Positions 37,539 through 45,175 of a stretch of 64,000 nt of DNA are shown here, one piece after another. The stretch is from Roseinatronobacter monicus (GTDB taxonomy: Bacteria; Pseudomonadota; Alphaproteobacteria; Rhodobacterales; Rhodobacteraceae). The DNA lies in assembly GCF_006716865.1 (NCBI RefSeq), contig NZ_VFPT01000004.1, forward strand, positions 62,001 to 126,000, given 5' to 3'. The notes beneath the pieces were generated by a model. It did no database searches, was not told the origin of the DNA, and worked only from the letters and a program-made list of their open reading frames with translations. The translations under genes were made by a program, and so were the position numbers. Within the stretch, counting starts at the first letter, position 1; each line of letters starts with the position of its first letter.

Positions 37539-37590
37539 GATTGAGGGAACTTTCGGGGGGCAGGTCAAATGCCTTGAAGCGCGACCGATA

Positions 37591-37609
37591 AGATTGTTCG
37601 AGACAATCT
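37591..37609. promoter_or_regulatory. Inverted repeat between nest 2 and response regulator copy 2
   Basis: AGATTGT TCGAG ACAATCT: 7-bp arms, 5-bp spacer, 77 bp past the 3' end of the response regulator gene. No T-run follows. Could be an operator or a weak hairpin; no further support. Confidence 0.3.
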
Positions 37610-37685
37610 GGATTCCGCAGTGCTCACCCGCAATAGACACGAAGAGAAGTGGTCAGTCGTGAGAGATCCTCTCCTTTCATGCGGG

Positions 37686-38333
37686 TTAAAATACCCCGCG
37701 CTTCATAGCGGATATTACCGCTTGAGTACGATTTCTCACACCCAGCTTACGACAAATCGACTTCACATCCATCTTTACGATCGTTTCCTCTACTCCGATA
37801 TTTTTCCCGATTTCTTTGTTCGGCATTCCTTCACATAGAAACCCCAGCACACGCATTTCGCGCGGCTTCAAGCCAATATCCGCAGCTTCAGCGTTCGGTG
37901 TCCGGTACATGAATTCGCCTGGAAGATACAATTCACCTTCTGCAATAATGCGCAGGGCATGTTTCAGTGTTCTGAGAGGCAAGGTCTTGGGAATGTACCC
38001 GCAGGCACCGGCGCCGATTGCTTGCTCTACGACTGTCCAATTCGCAACGCCTGAAAACAGCGCTACAGAGCCCTCATTCGCGCTGATCAGACGACGCATT
38101 CCATTCAGGCCATCCATGCCTGGAACTTCATAGTCGAGCAAAATAATGTCGAATCTGCCAGCTTCACCAATCCTGTTATATGCGGCATCTACTGAAGATA
38201 CCGATTCTGCATGAAGCCCGTTTTCTAAGCAAAGTGCTCCCGACAATGTGTCGCAGACTAAGAAATGATCATCTACGAGGAGAATTTTCAACACTTCTGA
38301 TGAGTCGGATGTATTTTTCTCATAAGTGGTCAT
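37686..38333 (-). CDS. NarL/LuxR-family response regulator, copy 2
   Basis: 215 residues, same architecture as copy 1 (receiver with phospho-Asp in DIILLDYEVPGMDGL; LuxR HTH near the C-terminus). The first 46 residues differ from copy 1 at many positions (ILLVDDHFLVCDTLSGALCLE against VLIVDDHSLICDVLLAALCLE), then identity is almost complete (few changes such as AIGAG for AIRAG). Shared identity extends a few bases past the stop (GTTAAAATACCCC). The pair are direct repeats flanking nest 2. The 250 bp upstream (38334-38585) are AT-rich and show no gene. Confidence 0.9.
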   Translation of the reverse strand: MTTYEKNTSDSSEVLKILLVDDHFLVCDTLSGALCLENGLHAESVSSVDAAYNRIGEAGRFDIILLDYEVPGMDGLNGMRRLISANEGSVALFSGVANWTVVEQAIGAGACGYIPKTLPLRTLKHALRIIAEGELYLPGEFMYRTPNAEAADIGLKPREMRVLGFLCEGMPNKEIGKNIGVEETIVKMDVKSICRKLGVRNRTQAVISAMKRGVF

Positions 38334-38605
38334 TTTTATCGCTATCTTCTACATATATGCCTCATCGTTGATATGAAGGGATGTTGATGGATTTCCAACT
38401 AGTGTTTTCTTAATAGTATTAGAGCCATCTAAAGTTGTTTTGGTTTGTGGGTGTATCGTAGATGGACGATTGCTTGTGGGGTGGTAGAGAAAAATGGTAC
38501 TGCGCCGCGTGGAGTGTGAACATGTACGCCCGCCCTATGCATCCAAGACTTTGAAAATGGCTGGTTTGTTCTTAAAAGCTGTGTAGGTTCAGGACTCATT
38601 GAAAT

Positions 38606-38839
38606 TCATAGCCAGAACAGCACTGTTGCGGCGAGCGCGACTGCGGACAAGAAGACCTTCGGGCACCTATCATAGCGGGTTGCAACCCTTCGCCAGTCCT
38701 TCAGCCTCCCAAACATGATCTCGATCCTGTTGCGCCTTTTGTAGCGGCGCTTGTCGTATTTCACGGGGGTCTTGCGCGCTTTTCGGCCAGGGATGCAGGG
38801 CTTTATCCCTTTGTCTTTCAACGCATCTCTGAACCAATC
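38606..38839 (-). pseudogene. IS5-1 transposase, C-terminal part
   Basis: Reads DWFRDALKDKGIKPCIPGRK from the junction, then RRNRIEIMFGRLKDWRRVAT, with the catalytic Glu, and ends ALAATVLFWL. Continues the frame of 42684-43206 after removal of the IS3 element and one ATC. Confidence 0.92.
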
Positions 38840-39076
38840 AGAGGTGGTCGCGGAAATTCGGACCAGTTGCTAAGCTCTGGCAACTGAAGAAGGACGAACA
38901 ATCGATATGGCTGCGTATTCCGGGGTCATCCGGCCAGTGATTCCGAAAGTATCCGGCCACCCATTCCGATTTTATCCGGCCACTGATTCCGGAGCATCCG
39001 GCCACCCTGTGATGTGATGCTGCGAGGCAATCTGTAACTGGCTACCGTCTGGCTTTTTAGTCTGGAAGGAAGCCCG

Positions 39077-40606
39077 ATGAAGAGATTGCCAATGCGGAAG
39101 ATACGAGATGTTTTGCGGCTATCAGCCGAGGGTCTTTCGACCCGTAAAATTGGTGTCAGCCTGACGATTGGGCGGACAACGGTTAAGGCCTATCTGGATC
39201 GCGCTGCCGAGGTTGATCTGAGCTGGCCGCTACCACCAGAGATGTCTGACACCGACCTTGAGCGCCTGATTTACCCACGCACGGCGCGTGATATTGCGAA
39301 CCGCGCGACCGAGCCTAACTGGCCCTGCATTCACCGCGAGTTGCGCCGCAAGGGCGTGACGTTGATGCTGTTGTGGGAAGAATATCGCGCTGATCATCCT
39401 GATGGGTATGGATACTCCCGGTTTTGCGAACTTTACACACGCTGGGAAGGCAAGCTGTCGCCGGTGATGCGACAGCGCCATCCTGCAGGTGAGCGCCTGT
39501 TCGTCGATTATGCCGGCCATACGATCGATGTGATTGACCCCGAGACCGGGGAGGTGCGCACGGCACAGGTGTTTGTCGCTGTTCTGGGGGCATCGAACTA
39601 TACATTTGTCGAGGCGACCTGGACGCAATCCCTACCGGATTGGATCGCAAGCCATGTCCGCGCTTTGGATTTCTTCGGTGGTGTGACCGCCCAGATCGTC
39701 TCGGACAATTTGAAGGCAGGGGTCACCAAGGCGTGCTTTTACGACCCCGTAATCAACCGGACTTACGCAGATATGGCCGCGCATTACGACACGGCCGTTG
39801 TCCCGGCGAGGCCATATAAGCCCAAAGATAAGGCGAAGGCAGAGGGTGGGGTATTGCTGGCTGAACGCTGGATACTGGCACGGCTGCGCAACCGCCAGTT
39901 CTTCAGCCTTGCTGAGTTGAACGCGGCCATCAAGCCGTTGCTTGACAGGCTCAACGACAAGGTCTCTCGCCATCTGGGTGCCAGCCGCAGACAGCTTTTT
40001 GAACAGCTGGACAAACCCGCCCTGAAGTCGCTGCCGGTAGCATCGTATGTTTATGCTGAATGGAAGAAGTGCCGCGCCGGGTTCGATTACCACGTCGCGA
40101 TCGACAAGCATTATTACTCCGTGCCCTATCAGCTGCTGAAGAAAGAGCTGTGGGCGCGGATCACAGGCCGCACCATCGAAGTCTTCCATCTCGGGCAGCG
40201 TGTCGCCTCTCATGTCAGGACGTCCAGCAACGGGAAGCACTCTACGCTGCGCGATCACATGCCAGCGCACCACCAATTCCGCGATGACTGGACGCCAGAG
40301 CGTATCAAAGCACGTGCGGCTCGCGTTGGGCCAAACGTGGCCATCTTCGTTGAGGTCGTGATGCGCGAGCGCAAGCACCCGGAACAGGGCTATCGCACCT
40401 GCCTTGGGGTGATCCGGCTGGCCGACAAGTTTGGCCGCGACCGACTTGATGCGGCCTGTCGCCGTGCGCTCGAAATCAACGCCAGATCCTATTCGTCACT
40501 CCTGTCCATTCTCAAGAATGGGCTTGAGAGCAGGCCCCGCACCCGCGCCACGGACGAGCCTGCCATCACCCACCCCAATATCCGTGGCGCCGATTACTTC
40601 CATTGA
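39077..40606 (+). CDS. istA: IstA transposase of IS21 copy B
   Basis: 509 residues. N-terminal HTH STRKIGVSLTIGRTTVKAYL differs strongly from copy A ([20 protein letters not shown]), as does the region up to [17 protein letters not shown]; beyond that the two proteins are almost the same. DDE core: [35 protein letters not shown]. The start is preceded by GGAAGG. Intact. Confidence 0.95.
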   Translation: MKRLPMRKIRDVLRLSAEGLSTRKIGVSLTIGRTTVKAYLDRAAEVDLSWPLPPEMSDTDLERLIYPRTARDIANRATEPNWPCIHRELRRKGVTLMLLWEEYRADHPDGYGYSRFCELYTRWEGKLSPVMRQRHPAGERLFVDYAGHTIDVIDPETGEVRTAQVFVAVLGASNYTFVEATWTQSLPDWIASHVRALDFFGGVTAQIVSDNLKAGVTKACFYDPVINRTYADMAAHYDTAVVPARPYKPKDKAKAEGGVLLAERWILARLRNRQFFSLAELNAAIKPLLDRLNDKVSRHLGASRRQLFEQLDKPALKSLPVASYVYAEWKKCRAGFDYHVAIDKHYYSVPYQLLKKELWARITGRTIEVFHLGQRVASHVRTSSNGKHSTLRDHMPAHHQFRDDWTPERIKARAARVGPNVAIFVEVVMRERKHPEQGYRTCLGVIRLADKFGRDRLDAACRRALEINARSYSSLLSILKNGLESRPRTRATDEPAITHPNIRGADYFH

Positions 40607-40616
40607 AAGGAACACA

Positions 40617-41375
40617 ATGCTCGACCATCCAACCCTTCATCACCTTAAAGCCCTCAGGCTGGACGGCATGGCCGAAGCCTTTGCCGAACTGCAGATGCAA
40701 GATGCAACTGCCGATCTCGGCCATGCTGAATGGCTTGGCTTGCTCGTTGACCGTGAGGTCGCAAGCCGAGAAACAAAGAGGTTTGAGGCTCGCATGCGGA
40801 CTGCCAGGCTGCGCCATGTTGGCGCCAGCCCAGAAGATGTTGATTACCGCGCACGCCGTGGCCTCGACAAAGCGCTGTTCCAAAGCCTGCTCACAGGCAG
40901 ATGGATCACCGACAAGCGTAATCTGATCATCACGGGCCCCTGTGGCGTCGGCAAGACCTGGCTTGGCTGCGCACTGGCCCAGGCAGCCTGTCGTGACGGC
41001 GTGACTGTGGTCTACAAACGGATGCCGCGCCTCTTCGAGGAATTGGAGCTGTCCCATGGTGACGGACGCTTCCCCCGCTTGTTCCGCAGCATCACGAAGG
41101 CGCAATTGCTGATCTTGGACGACTGGGGACCGGACAGGCTGACATCACCGCAACGCCGCGATCTCATGGAGATCGTCGAAGAGCGTTACGGGCGCGGCTC
41201 AACGATGATCACAAGCCAATTACCCATCAAAGCCTGGCATGACGTCATCGGCGAACCCACATTCGCCGATGCCATCCTCGATCGCATCGTTCACAACGCC
41301 TACCGTCTCGAACTCGAGGGCCAATCCATGCGCAAGACCATCACCAAAATGGGTGACGAAACCCCTCAGGACTGA
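40617..41375 (+). CDS. istB: IstB helper ATPase of IS21 copy B
   Basis: 252 residues from ATG 40617 with GAAAGGAA upstream; 10 bp after the istA stop. Walker A TGPCGVGKTW, Walker B LLILDDWGPD. Nearly identical to IstB of copy A, so this ATPase appears to work with both IstA variants. Confidence 0.95.
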   Translation: MLDHPTLHHLKALRLDGMAEAFAELQMQDATADLGHAEWLGLLVDREVASRETKRFEARMRTARLRHVGASPEDVDYRARRGLDKALFQSLLTGRWITDKRNLIITGPCGVGKTWLGCALAQAACRDGVTVVYKRMPRLFEELELSHGDGRFPRLFRSITKAQLLILDDWGPDRLTSPQRRDLMEIVEERYGRGSTMITSQLPIKAWHDVIGEPTFADAILDRIVHNAYRLELEGQSMRKTITKMGDETPQD

Positions 41376-41485
41376 TAACCAAAACACGCTGCCTCACGGC
41401 AACGCGTCACAGGTGGCCGGATACCCCGGAACAGGTGGCCGGATGTTGTCGGAATGGGTGGCCGGATCCGCCGGAATACGCAGAT

Positions 41486-41794
41486 ATGGCGAAACAGAAG
41501 CGTTACACGGCAGAATTCAAGGCGAAGGTTGCCTTGGAAGCGATCCGTGAAGAGTTGACGACGGCAGAGCTGTCGAAGAAATATGAAGTACATCCGACGA
41601 TGATCAACGGCTGGAAACGCACGGCAATTGCCAAGATGGCGCAGTCGTTTGACGCCAAGCCGGTTGGTGAACCAGTGATTTCCGGCAAGGATGTAGAGAA
41701 GCTGCACGCCAAGATTGGCCAATTGGTAGTGGAACGGGATTTTTTGGCGGATGCCTCCAGGCTCATTCTCGGGACTGGAGGCAAAAAGCCGTGA
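41486..41794 (+). CDS. IS3-2 OrfA
   Basis: 102 residues: MAKQKRYTAEFKAKVALEAI, HTH TTAELSKKYEVHPTMINGWKR and a zipper-like tail. The ATG (41486) lies in the 8-bp duplication made by IS21 copy B, so the coding sequence was preserved but its native promoter and ribosome site were moved 2.6 kb away; expression now depends on IS21 sequence. Confidence 0.92.
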   Translation: MAKQKRYTAEFKAKVALEAIREELTTAELSKKYEVHPTMINGWKRTAIAKMAQSFDAKPVGEPVISGKDVEKLHAKIGQLVVERDFLADASRLILGTGGKKP

Positions 41795-42621
41795 AGAAAG
41801 ATCATCCCAAACTGAGTGTCCGGCGGCAATTCACACTGCTGTCGCTCGCCCGATCGACGCTGTACTATCAGCCCTGCGGTGAAAGCGCGGAAAACCTGAA
41901 ATTCATGAAGATCATCGACGAGCAATTCCTGAAAACGCCATGGTACGGCTCGCGGCAGATGGCGCGTCATATGCAAAGAGAGGGTCACAAATGCGGCCGC
42001 CATCGCGCAAGACGGCTGATGCGGCTCATGCGTTTGGTGCCGATCTATCAGGAACCCAAGACCAGTAAGAAAAACCCCGAACACAAGGTTTATCCATATC
42101 TTCTAAAAGATCTGCCCATCACGCGTCCCAACCAGGTGTGGTGTACGGACATTACCTATATCCGCATGCAGCGCGGGTTTTTGTATCTGGTCGCCATCAT
42201 GGACTGGCACAGCCGCAAGGTGCTGAGCTGGCGGCTGTCCAATACTATGGATGCCGGGTTCTGCGTCGAGGCCTTGAAGGAGGCACTGGCCACCTATGGC
42301 CCGCCCGAAATTTTCAATTCGGACCAGGGCAGCCAGTTCACCAGCACCGATTTCACCGACGTTTTGAAAGACGCAAAGGTGAAGATTTCGATGGATGGGC
42401 GCGGCCGCTGGATCGACAACCGCATGATCGAACGACTGTGGCGGTCCTTGAAATACGAATGCGTCTTCTTGAACACCTTCGAAACTGGCCGGGAGGCGCG
42501 CCAGGGGATCGGCACCTGGATCGCTTATTACAATGAAGAACGCCCGCATTCATCCCACGGCCTGATGACCCCGGACGAAGTTTATGATAATCGCAAACCA
42601 AACATGAAACTTGCCGCGTGA
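41791..42621 (+). CDS. IS3-2 OrfB transposase
   Basis: 276 residues from GTG 41791, overlapping the orfA stop by 4 bp. HTH_21 region (GSRQMARHMQREGHKCGRHR) and DDE core: NQVWCTDITYIRMQRGFLYL (Asp), PPEIFNSDQGSQFTS (Asp), RWIDNRMIERLWRSLKYE (Glu). Complete, no frameshift. Confidence 0.94.
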   Translation: MKKDHPKLSVRRQFTLLSLARSTLYYQPCGESAENLKFMKIIDEQFLKTPWYGSRQMARHMQREGHKCGRHRARRLMRLMRLVPIYQEPKTSKKNPEHKVYPYLLKDLPITRPNQVWCTDITYIRMQRGFLYLVAIMDWHSRKVLSWRLSNTMDAGFCVEALKEALATYGPPEIFNSDQGSQFTSTDFTDVLKDAKVKISMDGRGRWIDNRMIERLWRSLKYECVFLNTFETGREARQGIGTWIAYYNEERPHSSHGLMTPDEVYDNRKPNMKLAA

Positions 42622-42683
42622 TAGGAAACCCATGCCAGAGCGCTGCGCGGCATAAAACTGGTCGAAAAACCAGGACCACCTCT

Positions 42684-43206
42684 ATCAGCGTCATAGCCGC
42701 GATCTGCGAGCAGCCAATCTGCCTTCGGCAGTTCGCTCACCAAGGCCGCTGCGCCCGTGTAGTCGCTGACCTGCCCAGCCGACATGAAGAAATTGATCGG
42801 GCGGCCAATCGCGTCGGTGACAGCATGCAACTTCGTGTTCATCCCGCCTTTCGTGCGTCCGATCAGGCGGCCACACCCCCCTTTTTTGCCCGCAGGCTTG
42901 ATGCCGTGCGGTGCGCCTTGAGATATGTCGCGTCGATCATGATCGTCTTTCTTTCGGTGCCCTTGGCTGCCAGACCGCTCATGATCCGGGCAAATACACC
43001 CATATCGCTCCACGTTTCCAGCGATTGTATAAGGTCTTGTGCGGACCATACTCCTTGGGGGCATCGCACCACCGCAACTCATTGCGATTGATGAAAATAA
43101 TCCCGCTCAATACGCGCCGATCATCAACACGGGGCTTGCCATGACTCTTGGGGAAGAAGGGTTTCAGACGCTCCATCTGCGTGTCGCTCAGCCAGAAAAG
43201 ATTGCT
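42684..43206 (-). pseudogene. IS5-1 transposase, N-terminal part
   Basis: Starts MSNLFWLSDTQMERLKPFFP and has ELRWCDAPKEYGPHKTLYNR; IMIDATYLKAHRT carries the first catalytic Asp and LLADRGYDAD the second. Two frame changes occur: one near 43012 (a base seems missing between RWKR and WSDMG), probably a mutation, and one at A6G6 (C6T6 on the plus strand at 42876-42887), where a canonical A_AAA_AAG slippery heptamer is in the right phase for programmed -1 frameshifting, as in IS427-group elements. Interrupted at 42684 by IS3-2. Confidence 0.88.
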
Positions 43207-43270
43207 CATTGATCGGTCTCCTTGCGGAGCGTGAATCATGACGCGTGGCTGAAATCAATGGGTCCTGAAC

Positions 43271-44368
43271 CTAGTCACCTGAATCTGAAGTTCCTGCCAG
43301 TGTTTTCTGGCAGAACCTTTTGACGGAGGCGAGGATTTCGTCGGCGGACTTGACCCATTTGTAGGGCTTGGGGTTCTCATTGTGGGCGTCGATGAATGCC
43401 GCGATGTCGGCTTCGAGTTCTGCGACGGAGCGGTGAACGCCGCGCTGGATTTGTTTGCGGGTTAACTCGGCAAACCAGCGTTCGACCTGGTTCAGCCAGC
43501 TTGCCGATGTTGGTGTGAAATGCACGTGCCAGTGCGGACGGCGCGCCAGCCATGCCTTGACTCTCGGTGTCTTGTGGGTGGCGTAGTTATCCATGACAAT
43601 ATGCACATCCCGCCCCTCGGGCATTCTGCGGTCGAGTTCCTTGAGGAAGTCGAGGAACTCCGTCGCGCGGTGGCGTTTGTAGCACTTCCCGATCACCGCG
43701 CCGGTGGCGATGTCGAGGGCGGCAAACAACGATGTCGTGCCGTTTCGGGTGTAGGTGTGAGTTCTCCGCTCGGCCACACCGGGGGCCATGGGCAACACCG
43801 GCTGTTCGCGGTCCAGCGCCTGGATCTGAGATTTTTCATCTACACACAACACGATAGCCCGGTTCGGCTGCGACATGTAGAGGCCGACCACGTCCTGCAC
43901 CTTGTCCACGAACAGCGGGTCGGTGGACAGCTTGAAGGTTTCTGCGCGGTGCGGCTGCAGCCCAAAGGCGTTCCAGATGCGGCGGATAGTGGTGTGTGAC
44001 AGTCCGATTTCTTCGGCCATTGACCGGATCGACCAATGGGTTGCATCCTTAGGCGTCGTTTCCAGCGTTCGCTTGATCACATCGGCAACCTGTTCGTCCG
44101 AGATCGTTCGCGGGCGGCCCGCGCGATATTCGTCAGAAAGGCCTTCGATGCGGTGCTTGGCAAACCGCCGCCGCCACTTGCCGACCGTATGCTCGGAATG
44201 GCCGAGTTCGGCGGCGATCTCTTTGCTGGTCAGACCGTCAGCGCACCTTAACACGATCCGGCACCTGTCGGACAGTGACCGTGCCGCCTTGTGCCTGCGC
44301 AACTGCGCTTCCAGAAAACCGCGCTCCTCATCGCTGAGTGCAATCGCAATAGATACCCGACCCCGCAT
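43271..44368 (-). CDS. IS630-2 transposase
   Basis: 365 residues, intact. HTH modules SKEIAAELGHSEHTVGKWRR and EEIGLSHTTIRRIW; DDE core IVLCVDEKSQIQALDR, HIVMDNYATHKTP, SWLNQVERWFAEL. The stop codon TAG is formed partly by the TA target site, so the reading frame ends exactly at the IS boundary. Confidence 0.95.
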   Translation of the reverse strand: MRGRVSIAIALSDEERGFLEAQLRRHKAARSLSDRCRIVLRCADGLTSKEIAAELGHSEHTVGKWRRRFAKHRIEGLSDEYRAGRPRTISDEQVADVIKRTLETTPKDATHWSIRSMAEEIGLSHTTIRRIWNAFGLQPHRAETFKLSTDPLFVDKVQDVVGLYMSQPNRAIVLCVDEKSQIQALDREQPVLPMAPGVAERRTHTYTRNGTTSLFAALDIATGAVIGKCYKRHRATEFLDFLKELDRRMPEGRDVHIVMDNYATHKTPRVKAWLARRPHWHVHFTPTSASWLNQVERWFAELTRKQIQRGVHRSVAELEADIAAFIDAHNENPKPYKWVKSADEILASVKRFCQKTLAGTSDSGD

Positions 44369-44425
44369 GCCATACCCCCCAAAGTTCGCCTCACATCAAT
44401 GATGGCAAATTTGGTTCCGGGTGAC
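43274..44425 (-). mobile_element. IS630-family element 2
   Basis: 1152 bp, tips GTCACC (43274) and GGTGAC (44425), TA on each side (43272-43273, 44426-44427). Uninterrupted sister of IS630-1 and the reference for its reconstruction. IS5-1 sits directly against its left TA. Confidence 0.93.
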
Positions 44426-44572
44426 TAGAACGCTTTCCGCCTGCGCTCTGGCCCGGTGGGGAGGATGGATTTTATGGCTTTCATCTTGACCTGATGCGGC
44501 GGCGGGTCGCAGCGCCTAGAGTGATGCGTCAGTTGTATGCATCCGCCGAAGGCCGTGGCCGTGCGGTGTTGA

Positions 44573-45175
44573 TCAGAGGCGTTTGAGCGCAGCTTTTGGT
44601 TTACGCGGCTTCGGGGCCCACTTTTTGGCGAGACGCTCGAAGTTGTCGAGGATGCGGCCGATTTCGGCCTCATCAGGATCGAACTTCCCCCCATGCCATT
44701 CCAGCATCCGGTTATGTTCTTCGTGCTTGGGGTCTGCCATGGCGTCAACGAAGTCGGCGTAGCCGAGGAACCCACCTACATCTTCAGGGGGGCGGGCCCC
44801 GATAGCCCTGACAAGACGCGGGTAGTCGGCACCCGGGATGGCATCATCGATTTTCTCGACCTTGATCACATGGTGCCAGTTGTCGCCAAAATCATAGATG
44901 TAATGGATGGTCTTGGTGCCGACGTCTTCCAGCACATCGATCAGGCTGGTTTTACTGGCAGGCAGCGGGCCGTCGTAATAGCCGTCAGGATCTGGCACAC
45001 CCCAGCCAACGCCGCCGGCTCGGAACTCGTAAAGGTGGCTGTCGGTCCAGCCCATGGCGGCCTGGATCACATCGTGCAGACGGTTCAGCTTGATCTTCAG
45101 TGGCACATCGAAGCGCCGCAACACCTGAGGCTCGACGTCAGATAATGTCACCTTGAGGCGCGCAACCAGGCTCAT
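44573..45175 (-). CDS. Plasmid pRiA4b ORF-3 family protein
   Basis: 200 residues. LVARLKVTLSDVEPQVLRRF, LHDVIQAAMGWTDSHLYEF and YIYDFGDNWHHVIKVEKI are the hallmark blocks of the pRiA4b ORF-3 family. Its start overlaps the tnpC stop by 4 bp, so it is translationally coupled to an IS66 transposase and lies within that element. The family's molecular function is unknown; it often travels with IS66 elements. Intact. Confidence 0.9.
   Translation of the reverse strand: MSLVARLKVTLSDVEPQVLRRFDVPLKIKLNRLHDVIQAAMGWTDSHLYEFRAGGVGWGVPDPDGYYDGPLPASKTSLIDVLEDVGTKTIHYIYDFGDNWHHVIKVEKIDDAIPGADYPRLVRAIGARPPEDVGGFLGYADFVDAMADPKHEEHNRMLEWHGGKFDPDEAEIGRILDNFERLAKKWAPKPRKPKAALKRL

Larger units (their letters stand above)
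30741..37567 (-). mobile_element. IS3-family (IS407-like) element, outer member of nest 2
   Basis: Left tip TGACCTGCCCCCCGG at 30741 and right tip TGACCTGCCCCCCGAAAG read leftward from 37567; both continue to CCCTCAATC. The right end is split from the body by the IS66 insertion. The element without insertions is about 1.25 kb. The flanks (ATCCA left, AATGC right) do not match, so no target duplication is visible. Confidence 0.9.
38912..41482 (+). mobile_element. IS21-family element, copy B, innermost member of nest 3
   Basis: 2571 bp. Tips TGCGTATTCCGG on both sides; terminal repeats of the ATCCGGCCA type, four on the istA side and three on the istB side. 8-bp duplication GATATGGC at 38904-38911 and 41483-41490. 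From the middle of istA to the right end it is nearly identical to copy A, except that the repeat motif is changed in every unit. Confidence 0.95.
38840..42683 (+). mobile_element. IS3-family element 2, middle member of nest 3
   Basis: Tips AGAGGTGGTCGCGG at 38840 and AGAGGTGGTCCTGG read leftward from 42683. 3-bp duplication ATC at 38837-38839 and 42684-42686. Removing it restores RGYDADWFRDALKDKG of the IS5 transposase. Carries orfA and orfB; IS21 copy B is inserted across the orfA start. Confidence 0.93.
38586..43271 (-). mobile_element. IS5-family (IS427-like) element 1, outer member of nest 3
   Basis: Tips GGTTCAGGACTCATTG at 38586 and GGTTCAGGACCCATTG read leftward from 43271. TA lies directly outside both tips (38584-38585 and 43272-43273). 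The right-hand TA is also the target dinucleotide of IS630 element 2. Uninterrupted length about 840 bp. Confidence 0.92.
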
